Assembly: GCA_035939775.1 (NCBI GenBank)
Contig: DASZFO010000077.1
Location: 1 to 53,752 of the forward strand
DNA length: 53,752 bases
From: Pirellulales bacterium
Lineage (GTDB): Bacteria; Planctomycetota; Planctomycetia; Pirellulales; DATAWG01
Direction: 5' to 3'
Shown here: piece by piece, positions 35,172-43,516 of the stretch
Position numbering within the stretch: the stretch's first letter is position 1
Layout: every line of letters begins with the position of its first letter
Program-made: the position numbers and the translations under genes
Notes under the pieces: model-generated
Databases searched by the model: none
Told to the model about the DNA's origin: nothing
Seen by the model: only the letters and a program-made list of their open reading frames with translations

Positions 35172-36377
35172 TCACCGCGGCCGCATCTCCGCGGCGCGGA
35201 TGAAGCGCAGCGAAACGTCGGTCGTTTTGTCGTGAGCTTGGATCGCCAGCGTGCCCGGCTCGACGCGCGAGCCGTTGCGCGGATTGGCGTCCGGCGGGCG
35301 CGGGTCGGTCCAATCGGTCACTGGATAGCCATCGACCCAGGCCGCCATGTGGAGCCCCGTCGCGATCAGCGTCAGGTGAAACCAGCGGAAGTCGTCGGGC
35401 ACCACGCGGCGGGCGGCCTGCCGGCGGTAGATCGCCCCCGTGCCGAAATCGGCCGGCTTGGTGCGATCGCCGTCCTTGAAGCGATTCTCGATCTGGCATT
35501 CGTAGCCGTTCATCAACTGGCCCGGAATGCAGCGGAAAAAGATTCCTGAGTTCACGTTCTTCGCGTTGCAGATCACTTCCGTCTGGAGCGTGAAGTCGCC
35601 GAACTTCTCTTCGCTCTCGACCTGGCCCGAGCCGATCTTGACGTTCAAATCACCTTCCTTCGTAACGGTGGCGATCGTCGGCTTGCCGGGATAGAGCCGC
35701 CAGCCGGTCAGGTCGCGGCCGTTGAACAGGTCTTTCAACCCCAGCGGCTTGAGCTTGACATTGCGAAACTCGGCGTTGCCCGTGTTGTATTGCAGGCCGA
35801 TGAACCCGCGGCCGAGCGGCTTGGGATCGGTGTAGTCGCACACCACGGCGCCGTCGAGCTTGAGCGTGAAGTGGTTCCCCTCGACGCGAATCTCATAAGT
35901 TTGCCAGTCGGTGCTGAACTTTTCGACCGTTCCCTTCTTTCGCCCGACAAGGCTGCCGGTCGGGAATTTACTGATGCTCGGGTCGGCGATGTTGGCCTCG
36001 TAGCAATCGACGGTGGGGCTCTTGGGCACGGCGGGGGTTCGCAGGAAGATTCCGCTGTTCGTCTCCTTAGGGGCGCGGAAATCGACCTTGAGCACGAAAT
36101 CGCTGAACTCACTGTTCGTGTGCAACAGGCCCGGCTTGCCCGAGGTGACGGAGATCACCCCGTCGGCCACTTTCCAATCGGCCTTGCTCCCCGGCGACCA
36201 GCCGAACAGCGTCTCGCCGTCGAAAAGCTGAATCCAGCCGTCGGCGATTTCGTCTTTGCTTAGCGCATTTTGTTTGGCATCGCCAGACTCCGCCGCCGCG
36301 CCGACTAGCGGGAAAAGCCAAATGCTCAACACGCCACCGAGAACGGCAATCGACTTTCGCGCGAGACGATGATTCAT
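35172..36377 (-). CDS. Exported protein with two DUF1080 (3-keto-disaccharide hydrolase) domains
   Basis: The 401-residue protein has a signal peptide (IAVLGGVLSIWLFPLVGAAA) and two tandem jelly-roll domains. The first (about 45-205) has WIQLFDGETLFGWSP, NSGIFLRTP and GFIGLQYNTGNAEFRNVKLKPL. The second (about 215-395) starts KDLFNGRDLTGWRLYPG and has NSGIFFRCIPGQLMNGYECQIENRF and GTGAIYRRQAARR. The DUF1080 family includes enzymes that hydrolyse 3-keto-glycosides in a keto-sugar pathway, and it is greatly expanded in planctomycetes. The actual substrate and whether both domains are active are unknown. Confidence 0.9.
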   Translation of the reverse strand: MNHRLARKSIAVLGGVLSIWLFPLVGAAAESGDAKQNALSKDEIADGWIQLFDGETLFGWSPGSKADWKVADGVISVTSGKPGLLHTNSEFSDFVLKVDFRAPKETNSGIFLRTPAVPKSPTVDCYEANIADPSISKFPTGSLVGRKKGTVEKFSTDWQTYEIRVEGNHFTLKLDGAVVCDYTDPKPLGRGFIGLQYNTGNAEFRNVKLKPLGLKDLFNGRDLTGWRLYPGKPTIATVTKEGDLNVKIGSGQVESEEKFGDFTLQTEVICNAKNVNSGIFFRCIPGQLMNGYECQIENRFKDGDRTKPADFGTGAIYRRQAARRVVPDDFRWFHLTLIATGLHMAAWVDGYPVTDWTDPRPPDANPRNGSRVEPGTLAIQAHDKTTDVSLRFIRAAEMRPR

Positions 36378-36415
36378 GGCGAAGAAACTCTCAAAGTGAA
36401 AGAATAAGGATTTTG

Positions 36416-36498
36416 TTTATGAGGAGACCAGGAAAGCAGGAAGGGAAAGCGCGAGCAAGGCATTCTCAACTTTCCTGTGTTCCTGGTCTCCTCATAAA
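36416..36498. repeat. 27-base inverted repeat upstream of the DUF1080 gene
   Basis: TTTATGAGGAGACCAGGAA leads the left arm (36416-36442) and is matched by its complement at 36472-36498, with two mismatches in the inner 24 bases and a 29-base spacer. It lies in the leader region of the DUF1080 gene. Confidence 0.82.
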
Positions 36499-36539
36499 AA
36501 CCAATTGATTGCGGCCGGCGGCCGCGCGACCTGGGCAAA

Positions 36540-36591
36540 GGGGACAGTCCCCGTTTTGCTCCGCGGACTGCGCAAAAAGGGGACAGTCCCC
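36540..36591. repeat. Pair of GGGGACAGTCCCC palindromes
   Basis: The 13-base perfect palindrome GGGGACAGTCCCC occurs at 36540-36552 and again at 36579-36591. The 26-base spacer between them contains TTTTGC and GCAAAA, which are mutually complementary. Confidence 0.92.
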
Positions 36592-36637
36592 GGCGGTTCT
36601 CGGATAGGCTCTTAATGATAATCGCCGGGAGGGCCGT

Positions 36638-37081
36638 CTACGAGCGGATTTCGAGGCGGACTTCGCCGATCATTTCGGCGGGCGATCGCTCGCGGCGCGG
36701 GCGCTCGGGAGGCGTTGCGCCCGGCTCTTCAGGCGGCAGCTCGATTTCGAGAACGAGCACGTTGCGCGGCGCGAGCAGCCGCGTCACGTCGAACTCGGCA
36801 CGCTTCGCTTCGCCGCTAATCTGGCCGAGTGGCGCATTATTGAGCGCGATCGTGCCGAATTGGTCGGCCCCTGCGACGACGACCCAAACTTTCTCCAGCG
36901 GCCCAAGATTCGTCGGCAGGCCGAACCGCCGCGTGTAGCGCAGTCGATCCGGTGCAATCGCCTCGCATTCCCACGGCCAGCGCAAGCGAATGATGTGTGT
37001 GTCCAAGCCAGTGTATTGTTCGCTTCGCGGTAGGGAGCGTCGAGCGCAGCGCTGACGCACCGAGGCAGAGCCAAAGGGCAA
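36638..37081 (-). CDS. Conserved hypothetical protein, jelly-roll-like
   Basis: I recognise the general pattern of a planctomycete family, not a function. LRWPWECEAIAPDRLRYTRRFGLPTNL is followed by KVWVVVAGADQFGTIALNNAPLGQI, EFDVTRLLAPRNVLVLEIELP and a C-terminal GEVRLEI. The strand pattern resembles the sugar-binding jelly roll at the N-terminus of family 2 glycosidases. The only ATG that opens the frame (37081) lies inside the repeat copy at 37030-37129, so the first 18 residues are repeat-derived and the native start was probably lost or is non-ATG. It lies 61 bases downstream of the pseudopilin gene. Confidence 0.65.
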   Translation of the reverse strand: MPFGSASVRQRCARRSLPRSEQYTGLDTHIIRLRWPWECEAIAPDRLRYTRRFGLPTNLGPLEKVWVVVAGADQFGTIALNNAPLGQISGEAKRAEFDVTRLLAPRNVLVLEIELPPEEPGATPPERPRRERSPAEMIGEVRLEIRS

Positions 37082-37129
37082 GCCGTTCGGCGGGTTCCGG
37101 TGCGTCCGCGCGGACTTGCCGCACCCTAC
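37030..37129. repeat. GTAGGGTGCGTC-type element, copy C
   Basis: It starts GTAGGGAGCGTCGAGCG and ends CTTGCCGCACCCTAC, with inner CTGACGCACCG and CGGTGCGTCC motifs as in copies A and D. It lies between the pseudopilin gene and the jelly-roll-like gene and supplies the latter's ATG. Confidence 0.85.
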
Positions 37130-37142
37130 AAACCCGGATTGC

Positions 37143-38672
37143 TCAATCCGGCAGGAACGTCTCGGCGACCGTGATCTCGCGAACCTGCCGCGAGGTCGGC
37201 TCGTAAACGCGAATCTTGACCTGCACCCCGCGCAGCGGGACCGGATAGGGAGGACACGTCATCCGTTCGTTCGGATTATCGACGCCGTATTTGCCGGAAA
37301 CGCCCGACCCTCCATCATCGAATCCGTCGAACGCCTGGTTCGCCGACTGGCTCGACGATATCGCGCTGTTCCAATACTCGTATCCGAGTGACCAAGTGTC
37401 GAAGGTCGCATAGTTCTTCGTTGAATTCGACACGGTTAATCCGAAGGTGCTTCCAAATTTACTGTTCCCGTTTCCGTAGTCGGGACCAGCGAAATAAGTC
37501 GGGGGTGCCGACGCTGGGTTGGTGATTCGCACGCCCGAATTATAGTTCAAATCGACATAAGCGCCGTACTGTGGCGGGTTGAACTTTGTGCCGCCGGTCC
37601 AGCCCGGATCGCTAGGCACAAGCGGCGTATTCTGGTGAGCTGGGTCAAATCTCACTTCCGCTCCAGGATCCCAGACCTTTACATCGAAGCTCAAGACGTT
37701 CGTTAGCACAACATCCTCTCCGTACCTCTGGCTGCCGATCGGATTCGGTGCACCGTTAGGAAGATACGGCGGCTGAAAGGGCTTCAGGCCTGCTGGGTTG
37801 TTGATTAGATACGGCGCCGGTGACGGGACGTGCGCAAACCGGTTCTCGCGATAAGTCAAATCGGCCAATGAATTGGCAACGACTTGCCCACTTACCAAAT
37901 GTGCGGAAACATCATTGTTTTCAAAATAGGTGGCGGGTGGCGGCGTAGTCCCTGTGTCAGTCAAGATCGTGGGGAGGACTAAGAACTGTCGCCGATAGAG
38001 AGTGTATGTTGGCGGATTCGTTGCGATTCCGGCCGCGTTAAGCGTCGGCTGGACATACCATATGACCTCGGCGACTTGAGATTCTATTGTCCTTGGGCTT
38101 CCGCCCGGTGTGAAGCGCCCCGTGAACGGCAAATCAGGACTGCGCGTGGTGAACATGAGATAATCTTGCGTATAGCCGATCATAGCACTCGGGGCGTTAA
38201 GCTTGACATCGTTGCTATCGCGATTCGTGGCAGCCGGTCCCTTGACGATCTCGAAAAATCCGCTCCCGGCCGAGGGCTGCTCCCATGGCAAGAACGAAAC
38301 CGTCGCGCCGCGGAGGTCGCGGCGGAGCAGGTTTTGCGTCGAGCGGAGGCGGTCGTTGGTTTCGATCATCGCGCGGCCGGCGTTGATTTTGTCTCCCACG
38401 ACGCCGAACAGCGTGACTGTCGCCCCCATTACCATGATGCTGATCGTGGTGGCGATCATCAATTCCATCAGCGACAACCCGCGCCGCGCGCGCAATGTAG
38501 AAGGCACACTCCGTGTGCCGCAGCGGACCTTCAAAGCGGTTTTTACACGTTGGGTGCCATGCCCACCGCCCTGGGTGGGCATGAGCCGCGTCGAGGCATG
38601 GCCACTCAGGGCAGTGGCCATGGCACCCATCGCTCGTGAGGTGGGAAAAACAGCGGGCGCGGGCGAATTCAT
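37143..38672 (-). CDS. Type II secretion/pilin-like pseudopilin with long leader
   Basis: A prepilin peptidase site is clear: RRG then LSLMELMIATTISIMVMGATVTLF, with cleavage after Gly65 and the conserved glutamate at mature position 5. The helix is followed by a large globular domain of about 420 residues (DRLRSTQNLLRRDLRG; YEYWNS; a DDGGSGVSGKYG stretch). The normal leader is under 30 residues; here it is 65, because two genomic repeats (38503-38519 and 38552-38628) are translated in frame. ATG 38672 has CAGGA upstream. The protein may be a minor pseudopilin (GspJ-like region) of a planctomycete secretion system, but no other system gene is here. Confidence 0.8.
   Translation of the reverse strand: MNSPAPAVFPTSRAMGAMATALSGHASTRLMPTQGGGHGTQRVKTALKVRCGTRSVPSTLRARRGLSLMELMIATTISIMVMGATVTLFGVVGDKINAGRAMIETNDRLRSTQNLLRRDLRGATVSFLPWEQPSAGSGFFEIVKGPAATNRDSNDVKLNAPSAMIGYTQDYLMFTTRSPDLPFTGRFTPGGSPRTIESQVAEVIWYVQPTLNAAGIATNPPTYTLYRRQFLVLPTILTDTGTTPPPATYFENNDVSAHLVSGQVVANSLADLTYRENRFAHVPSPAPYLINNPAGLKPFQPPYLPNGAPNPIGSQRYGEDVVLTNVLSFDVKVWDPGAEVRFDPAHQNTPLVPSDPGWTGGTKFNPPQYGAYVDLNYNSGVRITNPASAPPTYFAGPDYGNGNSKFGSTFGLTVSNSTKNYATFDTWSLGYEYWNSAISSSQSANQAFDGFDDGGSGVSGKYGVDNPNERMTCPPYPVPLRGVQVKIRVYEPTSRQVREITVAETFLPD
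38503..38519. repeat. GGCACAC-tcc-GTGTGCC palindrome in pseudopilin leader
   Basis: A perfect 7-bp-stem palindrome with a 3-base loop is translated in the pseudopilin leader just before the prepilin cleavage site. It is similar to the palindrome at 19449-19465. Confidence 0.8.
38552..38628. repeat. GGTGCCATGCCCACC palindromic repeat, copy 2
   Basis: Adjacent hairpins CATGCCCACCGCCCTGGGTGGGCATG and CATGGCCACTCAGGGCAGTGGCCATG are bounded by GGGTGCC and GGCACCC. The element lies in frame in the pseudopilin leader. The first copy is at 35067-35143. Confidence 0.82.
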
Positions 38673-38832
38673 GAGATGGTCCTGCAATGAAGAGAGACTC
38701 TGCCCCGAAACCGAGGCCGCCGATCATCGCATTTGGCCCGCGTCGACGATCGACTCCAACTCTATTCGACTCAACCGGCAAGCGAATGTCAAGGGAGAGA
38801 AGACAGAGAGACGCGGGAATTACTGGGGCGGC

Positions 38833-38939
38833 GTAGGGTGCGTCGAGCGGTCGTCCGCGCTGACGCACCGGACCCGGCCAGAATTGTCTGACCGGCGATG
38901 GGCCACGGTGCGTCCGCGCTTCGCTTGACGCACCCTACC
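38833..38939. repeat. GTAGGGTGCGTC element, copy D
   Basis: It starts GTAGGGTGCGTCGAGCGG and ends GCTTGACGCACCCTAC. Inner CTGACGCACCGG and CGGTGCGTCC make a second complementary pair. It lies in the 350-base gap between the TPR gene and the pseudopilin gene, which holds no other feature I can support. Confidence 0.88.
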
Positions 38940-39025
38940 GCGACTGCCGGGCAGGACTGGTCCGGCTCGGCAAGCCAGACCTACACGAATAATCGCCGAA
39001 ACTCGGCGGGCCAGGATCGCCGCGT

Positions 39026-39766
39026 TTACCGCAGCGGCGCTTGCGGCGCGGTGACGAGCCGCGTACCGTCGGGGGCGGTCGGCATGGCGCCGGGGATAGC
39101 TGATTGGAGCGTCGCCACGCGGGCGGCGACGTCCGGCTGGAAGCGGTTGCTCGCCAATGAACGCTGATAGACGGCCAGCGCCTGCGTCGGGTCGCCCGAT
39201 TCTTCCTTCAGCTTGCCGAGCGCGGCCAAGGCCCGCGGGTTGTCTGGGGCGATCGATAGAGCGTCTTGCAGATGGGCTTGGGCCGCCTGCTTGTCGCCGA
39301 ACTCCTGGAATAGCCGGGCCAACTCGACCTTCGGCTCGGGGGACGACGGGCTGCGCTCGCCCCACCGCTGCAAGAGGCTGAAGGCGTCGTCGGGCCGATT
39401 CTCTTCGACCAGCAGCACCGCCAGCCCGCGGTAGCAATCGCGATGGTCGGGGTTCCGGTCGAGGCACAAATGGTAATAGGTCTCGGCCTGATCCAACTGG
39501 GCCTTTTGATTGGCCAGCTTGCCTTGGCGATGGTAAGTGGCGGCAAGGTTGTAGTAGCTGTCGGCGTCGTTCGGATCGGCCTCGATGGCTAACTGAAATT
39601 TCTGAGTGGCCGCGGCGTAGTTGCCCTGCTCGAAAAAGCCGACGCCGGCGATGTTGTCGGTGTGCGCCATCCAACCGCAGCCCGAGCTACAGACGGTCAG
39701 CAGACCGGCGAGAAGCATTGCTGCGGGCGACAACGCGCGGCGTGAGACTGATCGTGATGCGATCAC
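39026..39766 (-). CDS. TPR-repeat lipoprotein
   Basis: The 246-residue protein has a lipoprotein signal (AAMLLAGLLTVCSSGC, lipid Cys at 30). It then carries about five tetratricopeptide repeats (EQGNYAAATQKFQLAIEADPNDADSYYNLAATYHRQGK; AQAHLQDALSIAPDNPRALAALGKLKEE; DPTQALAVYQRSLASN). TPRs mediate protein-protein contacts, so this is likely an envelope scaffold or a Tad/PilF-like assembly factor. Its placement before a pseudopilin gene on the same strand makes a pilus or secretion link reasonable, but the 350-base gap argues against a simple operon. Confidence 0.85.
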   Translation of the reverse strand: MIASRSVSRRALSPAAMLLAGLLTVCSSGCGWMAHTDNIAGVGFFEQGNYAAATQKFQLAIEADPNDADSYYNLAATYHRQGKLANQKAQLDQAETYYHLCLDRNPDHRDCYRGLAVLLVEENRPDDAFSLLQRWGERSPSSPEPKVELARLFQEFGDKQAAQAHLQDALSIAPDNPRALAALGKLKEESGDPTQALAVYQRSLASNRFQPDVAARVATLQSAIPGAMPTAPDGTRLVTAPQAPLR

Positions 39767-39816
39767 GAGACCACCGATTCCTTGGCTGAGGCTTCGATCG
39801 AAGACAATCGGCGAAT

Positions 39817-39852
39817 CCCCTCACCCCAGCCCTCTCCCACAGGGAAAGGGAG
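39817..39852. repeat. CCCCTCACCCC...CTCTCCC repeat, intergenic copy
   Basis: It has the same layout as the copy translated inside nrdJ (3136-3173): CCCTCACCCC, AGCCCTCTCCC, then GGGAAAGGGAG. It lies about 50 bases upstream of the TPR gene start. Confidence 0.8.
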
Positions 39853-40043
39853 CGGTTTTGGCGACTCGCCAGCCGATGCGGCGACGGCCGAAATGGATTT
39901 TTGCAACAGACAATCTGCAACGCCTTGCCCGGTGCTTTGACATGCGGCGCGAGGCCGTGGTTGGGCAAGGTGAGAACGGACGCGAGAGAATAGACTCGCG
40001 CATCGGCCGATGCAAGATCAGATTTGCGATCGAATCGCGATCG

Positions 40044-40520
40044 CTAGCACGACAGTTCTTCGCCGACGATGATCGCTGCGAGCGGCTGGGTGTCGTCCAT
40101 GTCGCCGGCGATTTCGTTCTTCGCGGCAAGCGATTCGCCGCCGGAGACTCTCTGATAGCCGAGGCCGCGGATCACTTCAAGGATTTCGCTGCACGTGGGA
40201 AACATCCGGCCACTGCTGCGCTTATATTGCTCGAGCGCTTGCATGAACTCGACTTCCTCGCCGGAATAGTCCCGTTCGCAAGTGGTCGGGTCGATTTGGC
40301 GGCGGCGGTTGACTTTCGCTCGGCGCTCGATTTGGCGATGCTCGACGACGACCGACATTTCTTTCTTGCGGCGTTCGTCGCGGTCGCGGCGGTCCTTCAG
40401 CTTGGCGCGTCGGTCGGTCGATTTCGAATCAGGTTTTGAGCTTTTGACCACGGCAGAAACCCTCGTACTCGTAGGACGATTCGTTTGCCCGGCCAAGGGC
40501 CAGGGCACGAAATGAATCAT
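40044..40520 (-). CDS. Conserved small hypothetical protein
   Basis: The C-terminal part ([53 protein letters not shown]) reads as a compact helical domain that I have seen in planctomycete small proteins, function unknown. Its helix pattern is reminiscent of a winged-helix edge. Residues 20-80 are extremely basic ([22 protein letters not shown]), which suggests nucleic-acid binding. An alternative start is Met 55 (near 40358), giving a core of about 104 residues. The long start runs through basic low-complexity sequence and is less certain. Confidence 0.65.
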   Translation of the reverse strand: MIHFVPWPLAGQTNRPTSTRVSAVVKSSKPDSKSTDRRAKLKDRRDRDERRKKEMSVVVEHRQIERRAKVNRRRQIDPTTCERDYSGEEVEFMQALEQYKRSSGRMFPTCSEILEVIRGLGYQRVSGGESLAAKNEIAGDMDDTQPLAAIIVGEELSC

Positions 40521-40815
40521 CGGAGCCGAGTCGTGGAAAACTCTAACTTCTAGAGAAAACAGGCGATTGTTCCGTTCTGGGCGATTGGTGCGGATTTTAC
40601 TGTCTGGAGAATCATTCCGGCTCTGGCGACACTTCCACCAGAATAGTCGGAGTCACGCCCGAAACACGCGCTGCAAGAATGCGATGAACGGGAGCAAACA
40701 GCGAAAACGGAGAGCGGAGAACTCGAAACCTCCGTTCTCTCCGTTTGCTCCTGGTCAAATGTCTTTTTCGGATGCGGCGGGGAGGGCACGACGGTGGCAG
40801 CGTCGGGCCACGAAA
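40521..40815. other. Intergenic region with inverted repeat
   Basis: Between the small hypothetical gene and the anti-sigma gene there is only the GGAGCAAAC inverted repeat at 40691-40751. I see no other gene or clear regulatory site. Confidence 0.45.
40691..40751. repeat. Inverted repeat, GGAGCAAAC family copy 2
   Basis: The left arm starts GGAGCAAACAGCG with CGGAGAGCGGAG inside. The right arm is CTCCGTTCTCTCCGTTTGCTCC split around GAAACC. It is related to 6525-6584. Confidence 0.65.
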
Positions 40816-41445
40816 TCAGCCGATGACGGCGATTCGCGAGAGCGGGAGCGGCTCGGCCGATGATCGGATCGGTGCATCGCCGCCGGGAAGTGTCCGCCGC
40901 AGCGCGTGTAAGGCGGCCGACATCGAATCGGCGACCGGCTTTAGCCCGTCGGCCATCTGTTCGACCCATTCGATCCGGTGCCCGCGAAACTCCTCGGTCA
41001 TCGCCGCCGCCTGGTTGTAATACTGGCCATACAGATAGTTGCCGTCTCGCACAACCGCAGACGGAGGCACCGCAACTGAACGATCCGTCGCTCGATCCTC
41101 GTGGTTCGGCACATTCAAACCGCGCCATAAGCCAATCGCGACGAGTGCCGCGGCCGCGATCGCGGGGACCGACCACATCCAGCTTCGCCAGAGCGGGCGT
41201 TGCGCGTCGGCCGATTCGGCCGCCACGCGCACGGCGTAATTCGCCGCCACGCGCACGGCGAAATCCGGCCCGGGGCCGGGCGACTCGACCGTCTCCACGC
41301 CATCGAGCAGCAATTCGTGTCCGGCAAGCAAATCGGCGCAGTCGGAACAGTCGCGGGCATGCTCGACCAATTCCAAATCGGCGTCCGGCGGACTTCGCTC
41401 ATCCAGCAATTCGTTCAATCGCATTTCAAACCGGACGCAGTGCAT
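40816..41445 (-). CDS. Zinc-finger anti-sigma factor
   Basis: The 209-residue membrane protein has an N-terminal anti-sigma zinc-finger-like motif (LVEHARDCSDCADLLAGHELLL, an HxxxCxxC pattern) that binds an ECF sigma. One membrane helix follows near 91-109 (MWSVPAIAAAALVAIGLWRGL), then a periplasmic sensor-like region of about 100 residues with no known fold. Its start overlaps the end of the sigma gene by 20 bases, so the two are translationally coupled. The inducing signal is unknown. Confidence 0.82.
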   Translation of the reverse strand: MHCVRFEMRLNELLDERSPPDADLELVEHARDCSDCADLLAGHELLLDGVETVESPGPGPDFAVRVAANYAVRVAAESADAQRPLWRSWMWSVPAIAAAALVAIGLWRGLNVPNHEDRATDRSVAVPPSAVVRDGNYLYGQYYNQAAAMTEEFRGHRIEWVEQMADGLKPVADSMSAALHALRRTLPGGDAPIRSSAEPLPLSRIAVIG

Positions 41446-41992
41446 GGCGCTCCTCCGCTAACATTCCGCGCTCGCGCAATCGTTCGATCAATTCGCGGCG
41501 GGCTCGGTGGACCCAGGTTTTTACGGTGCCGACGGGGCACTCCAAAGCGGCCCCGATCTCGGCGTAACTCATCTCTTGTTCGTGAAACAGGACAAACGCC
41601 TGGCGGTAATCCTCGCGTAGTGATCCCATCGCCAACTGCAATTCCTCGCGCAGCCGGCGGGCTGGCTCGCCGTCGGCCGTCGTGTCCGACGGCTCCTCGA
41701 CAAAGGCAGTCGTTGCCGGCCGCTTGGTCCGCCGCGAGAGCAGCGTCCGGCAGCGGTTTGCGGCAATCGCCAACAGCCACGGAAGAAAAGTCCGTTGCCG
41801 ATCCCAGTGCGACAAGCTCCGCAGCGCTCGGACGAACGTCTCTTGCGCCATATCTTCGGCATCCTGATGGTGCCGCAGCATCCGAAAACAAAGCCCGAAG
41901 ACCGGGCGCTGATGCCGATCCACCAGTTCGAGGATGGCCGAGTGCTCTCCCGCCAGACAGCGATCAACCAGTTTGCAGAAATCGTCTGCCAA
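41426..41992 (-). CDS. ECF-type RNA polymerase sigma factor
   Basis: The 188-residue protein has sigma region 2 (LVDRHQRPVFGLCFRMLRHHQDAEDMAQETFVRALRSLSHWD) and region 4 (LREDYRQAFVLFHEQEMSYAEIGAALECPVGTVKTWVHRARREL), the hallmarks of extracytoplasmic-function sigma factors. It redirects RNA polymerase to stress promoters when released by the anti-sigma factor encoded immediately downstream. The start codon is TTG 41992 with GAGGTG upstream. No promoter for autoregulation was identified. Confidence 0.92.
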   Translation of the reverse strand: MADDFCKLVDRCLAGEHSAILELVDRHQRPVFGLCFRMLRHHQDAEDMAQETFVRALRSLSHWDRQRTFLPWLLAIAANRCRTLLSRRTKRPATTAFVEEPSDTTADGEPARRLREELQLAMGSLREDYRQAFVLFHEQEMSYAEIGAALECPVGTVKTWVHRARRELIERLRERGMLAEERHALRPV

Positions 41993-42162
41993 AAGGGCAC
42001 CTCGCTGCGGCTGGAAAGCGGTCCATCACTACAGAATACCCCGGCAACTCGCGGCGAGTTTCAGCGTGCCGGGAGCAATGGCCGGGTTCGGGGCTGGACC
42101 TCATCTTACCCGTCGAGAGGGTGCGAAATCAAACTAGAACTCGCCGGGTGCGGAAGACCACG

Positions 42163-42405
42163 CTATTTCCAGACTTCGCGGCAAATATCGCGGAGTTCGC
42201 CCGGCGAGACTTCTTCCAGCCGTTGGCCCCGCTGGGTGAGCTGCTCGTTGATCTTAATGGCGGTCTCCTGCATCACGGCGTGGGTCTCCTCGGAGCCGCC
42301 GCAGAGCAGGAAATTATCCCCCTTGGTGATCCGTTTGTGGCCGTCTTTGGCGTCGAAGGCCAAACCCAACAGGGCCGCTTTGGCGATCCGATGATTGCGT
42401 TTCAA
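42163..42405 (-). CDS. Conserved small hypothetical protein
   Basis: This 80-residue protein has a recognisable conserved pattern (AKAALLGLAFDAKDGHKRITKGDNFLLCGGSEETHAVMQETAIKINEQLTQRGQRLEEVSPGELRDI) that I associate with planctomycete genomes without a known function. The start is TTG 42405 with GGGGAG seven bases upstream. No signal or membrane segment is present. It lies 170 bases upstream of the ECF sigma gene on the same strand. Confidence 0.68.
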   Translation of the reverse strand: MKRNHRIAKAALLGLAFDAKDGHKRITKGDNFLLCGGSEETHAVMQETAIKINEQLTQRGQRLEEVSPGELRDICREVWK

Positions 42406-42511
42406 ATGAATCTCCCCAGCACAAGTTGGCCTGCGATCCCAGAGTTATTATCGCATGGGCCCGCGTTGGAACTATAGGCATGCTGGAGAATTGCGGTCAA
42501 GCGCGAGGCAG

Positions 42512-42594
42512 GTAGGGTGTGTCGAGCGAAGCGCTGACGCACCGGAACCCGCTTCGATATCGCGGTGCGTCGGCGCAGACTTGACGCACTCTAC
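42512..42594. repeat. GTAGGGTGCGTC-type element, copy E
   Basis: It starts GTAGGGTGTGTCGAGCG and ends ACTTGACGCACTCTAC, with GACGCACCGG and CGGTGCGTCG inside. It has more substitutions than the other copies, so it may be older. Confidence 0.83.
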
Positions 42595-42639
42595 TTGAAT
42601 ACTGGCGAATTCAGCCCCGAAATCTCGCCGACGGCGCCG

Positions 42640-43107
42640 TCACGTGCTGTTCGTCGGGTTCGGGGCGCTGCTCAACTGGGCAAGCACTTGAATCACGCCG
42701 TTCAGATGGGCCAGCCGCGGTCCGAAACGGTCGATGAACTCGTTCAGCACGAAATCGCCGTCGAGCAATTCCTCGGCGTTGGAATTGACCTCGTCCGTCA
42801 GCGATTCGAGAAACTCCGCCTGCACCTTGCTGAGCGCCTCCGCGGCCATCCGGCAACCCTTGGCCAACCGCGGGTTGGCTTGCTTCCATTGCCCGAGTTC
42901 CGTGTTTCGCTGGCGCTGCGCTGCGCTAAACTGCGAGATAAGTTCTTCGAGCAATTCGTTCTGTCGATCCTGAGCGGCGAGAAGATCGCGCAACAGCCTC
43001 GTCTGCTCGTCGGCGGCGCACATCGGCGTCAACGTCGGAGGAGAAGAAGAAGGCGCGATATCAACCTGCGTGTACAGCGGAGTGCTCGAACGAGCGTTAT
43101 TCGTCAT
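42640..43107 (-). CDS. Hypothetical protein with coiled-coil
   Basis: The protein (about 155 residues from ATG 43107) has a low-complexity N-terminus (ARSSTPLYTQVDIAPSSSPPTL). A central helix (LLRDLLAAQDRQNELLEELISQFSAAQRQRNTELGQWKQ) is likely a coiled coil. A helical C-terminal part (SKVQAEFLESLTDEVNSNAEELLDGDFVLNEFIDRFGPRLAHLNGVIQVLAQL) follows. It is similar in build to small planctomycete proteins of unknown function. No signal or membrane helix is present. Confidence 0.65.
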   Translation of the reverse strand: MTNNARSSTPLYTQVDIAPSSSPPTLTPMCAADEQTRLLRDLLAAQDRQNELLEELISQFSAAQRQRNTELGQWKQANPRLAKGCRMAAEALSKVQAEFLESLTDEVNSNAEELLDGDFVLNEFIDRFGPRLAHLNGVIQVLAQLSSAPNPTNST

Positions 43108-43516
43108 GGAGAATCCAATTCCTTTCCAGCCAATCACGGACACTTGCGGGATGAATCGCGACTTGGGCAGTTAGCTCAGTGTAGTTAAAGGTCTTTGAAA
43201 TTGCCAGCTAGAAGAAAGTAGAAACATGACCTAGCACTTGTTCAACTCGGGAACCGCGCACCAGCTCACCGCGCCAGCGAGGGTTCGCCACTTACGCGGT
43301 CGCCGCCTCGCTCGCCCTTTGGGCCAGCGGTTGACGTGGTGGCCGCGCCCGCAAAGTCGCCGCATCTTTCCCTTGGCCCCTGGACTTCGCCGTCTGGGCC
43401 CTGCCCCCTCAAGTCCATTCCGACGCGGCCCGATTGTCAATTGAGGGCCAATTCGGGCGAGCGATTTTCGGGCGGGGCGGCAGCGTTGTCGATTGTGAAA
43501 CACCGAGGATTTGTGG
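43108..43516. other. Divergent intergenic region
   Basis: About 400 bases hold no supportable gene. GGGCAGTTAGCTCAGT at 43165-43180 looks like the 5' part of a tRNA but no matching arms follow. The minus-strand ORF at 43231-43503 is Arg/Gly-rich and looks like a GC artefact. No clear promoter was found. Confidence 0.4.

Noticed and set aside
43165-43210. Possible tRNA (GGGCAGTTAGCTCAGT)
   Set aside because: Only the 5' acceptor and D-arm start resemble a tRNA; the remaining arms are absent.
43231-43503. Arg/Gly-rich 90-residue minus-strand ORF
   Set aside because: Composition is that of a GC artefact; no ribosome site or family pattern.
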